Shown piece by piece: positions 43,238-43,644 of a stretch of 43,644 bases of DNA. The notes under the pieces were generated by a model, which did no database searches, was not told the DNA's origin, and worked only from the letters and a program-made list of their open reading frames with translations. Source of the DNA: Paracoccaceae bacterium (lineage in GTDB: Bacteria; Pseudomonadota; Alphaproteobacteria; Rhodobacterales; Rhodobacteraceae); the NCBI GenBank assembly GCA_020441385.1, contig JAGRMG010000057.1:1-43644 (forward strand). The letters are read 5' to 3'. How positions within the stretch are numbered: the stretch's first letter is position 1; the number at the start of each line of letters is the position of its first letter. Position numbers and translations under genes: made by a program.

Positions 43238-43644
43238 GCCCGGCTTTCCGGCGATCCGCACCGCCGGGCTGAACGGCATGCTGGTCAGTTTCGCCGACAG
43301 CATGAGCGAGCCCGCGAACCGCGCCGCGCTTGCGTTTCGCGCCGCCCTGAACCGGGCGGCCCCGGACGGGGTCGAGGAAACCGCAAGCTCGCTCGTCTCG
43401 GTGTTTCTGCGCTTCGATGCGGCGCGGCTGAAGCGCGCGGATCTGCGCGCCCGTCTCGCCGATCTGCTGGCCTCGCGCGACTGGTACGGCGCGCCGCTGC
43501 CCCCGGGGCGCAGGCTATGGCGCATTCCCACGATCTATGGCACCGATCTGGCACCCCAGCTGGACGAGGCGGCGGCCGGGGCCGGGCTGAGCGCCGAACA
43601 GGCGATTCACGATCTTGGCGCGGCGCGGGTGCGGGTGCTGAGCA
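43218..43644 (+). CDS. pxpB: 5-oxoprolinase subunit B (KipI/PxpB), 5' part
   Basis: Truncated by the window end after 142 residues; the frame is open to the last base. The start ATG 43218 has GGGAGG six bases upstream and overlaps the transporter's end. Early residues IRTAGLNGMLVSFADSMSEPANRA and later GVEETASSLVSVFLRFD, SRDWYGAPLPPGRRLWRIPTIYG match the allophanate-hydrolase-subunit-1/KipI family. With PxpA and PxpC it would form ATP-dependent 5-oxoprolinase; pxpC is expected just beyond the window. Confidence 0.8.
   Translation, partial: MAPPPPEPGFPAIRTAGLNGMLVSFADSMSEPANRAALAFRAALNRAAPDGVEETASSLVSVFLRFDAARLKRADLRARLADLLASRDWYGAPLPPGRRLWRIPTIYGTDLAPQLDEAAAGAGLSAEQAIHDLGAARVRVLS

Overview
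The window comes from a GC-rich alphaproteobacterium, most likely a Rhodobacterales (Rhodobacteraceae/Paracoccaceae) chromosome. The reasons are the very GC-biased third codon positions, a ccoGHIS cluster under an FNR/FnrL-type box, a TRAP (DctPQM) transporter operon, a PobA/AraC-type PobR pair, a YrhK-family protein, and a dispersed intergenic element (hairpin followed by a CCCCCGG-rATTT-GGCCA-like tail). I saw no tRNA, rRNA, CRISPR array, transposase or phage structural genes. Genus cannot be assigned from the sequence alone.

Layout. 1-3.9 kb: 3' end of an acyl-CoA thioesterase, a periplasmic D,D-carboxypeptidase with a SPOR domain, and a convergent phosphotransferase/P-loop kinase fusion. 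3.9-8.2 kb: minus-strand ccoG-ccoH-ccoI-ccoS for copper delivery and assembly of cbb3 oxidase, without ccoNOQP beside it, headed by a perfect FNR-type palindrome. 8.4-10.5 kb: a large putative secreted M23/beta-propeller/RTX protein. 10.5-11.7 kb: a LysR regulator divergent from a small ORF, with repeated TACATGTA palindromes between them. 11.7-15.0 kb: pobA, divergent AraC-type pobR and a CaiB-type CoA-transferase. 15.2-17.4 kb: trmO, a cupin and a YbfB-type MFS permease.

17.6-22.9 kb: pheS and pheT are split by accessory DNA: a YrhK-like protein, a GC hairpin cluster, a lower-GC membrane protein, and a MntA/HepT-like toxin-antitoxin pair. The first 14 bases of pheT occur again 808 bp upstream, exactly bracketing the MntA/HepT module, which looks like the footprint of an insertion at the pheT start codon. 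23-29.3 kb is mostly housekeeping: rlmN, a holin-like membrane protein, a LOG-family protein, a serine/threonine dehydratase, dapD, a flavodoxin-like protein and arfB. 29.3-29.8 kb is an unusual non-coding stretch with hairpins, a good minus-strand terminator and a very short ORF with a near-perfect Shine-Dalgarno.

29.8-33.7 kb, minus strand: a VUT/YhhQ queuosine-precursor transporter, an esterase-like phytase-family protein, mepA and a UMF1-type MFS transporter, the last three overlapping. 33.8-37.4 kb, plus strand: ttcA, yggT and recQ, with recQ preceded by two mutually exclusive hairpins. 37.5-42.2 kb: a DadA-type FAD amino-acid dehydrogenase followed by a TRAP operon that carries a SnoaL-like gene between the two permease genes, suggesting uptake and oxidation of one organic substrate. 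42.3 kb to the end: a BASS-type transporter overlapping the start of a truncated pxpB (KipI) gene.

The most unusual items are the pheS-pheT insertion with its duplicated pheT start and a HepT lacking the canonical HEPN arginine, the M23-propeller-RTX protein, and the candidate regulatory RNAs or leader structures at 29.56-29.79 kb and 35.24-35.29 kb.
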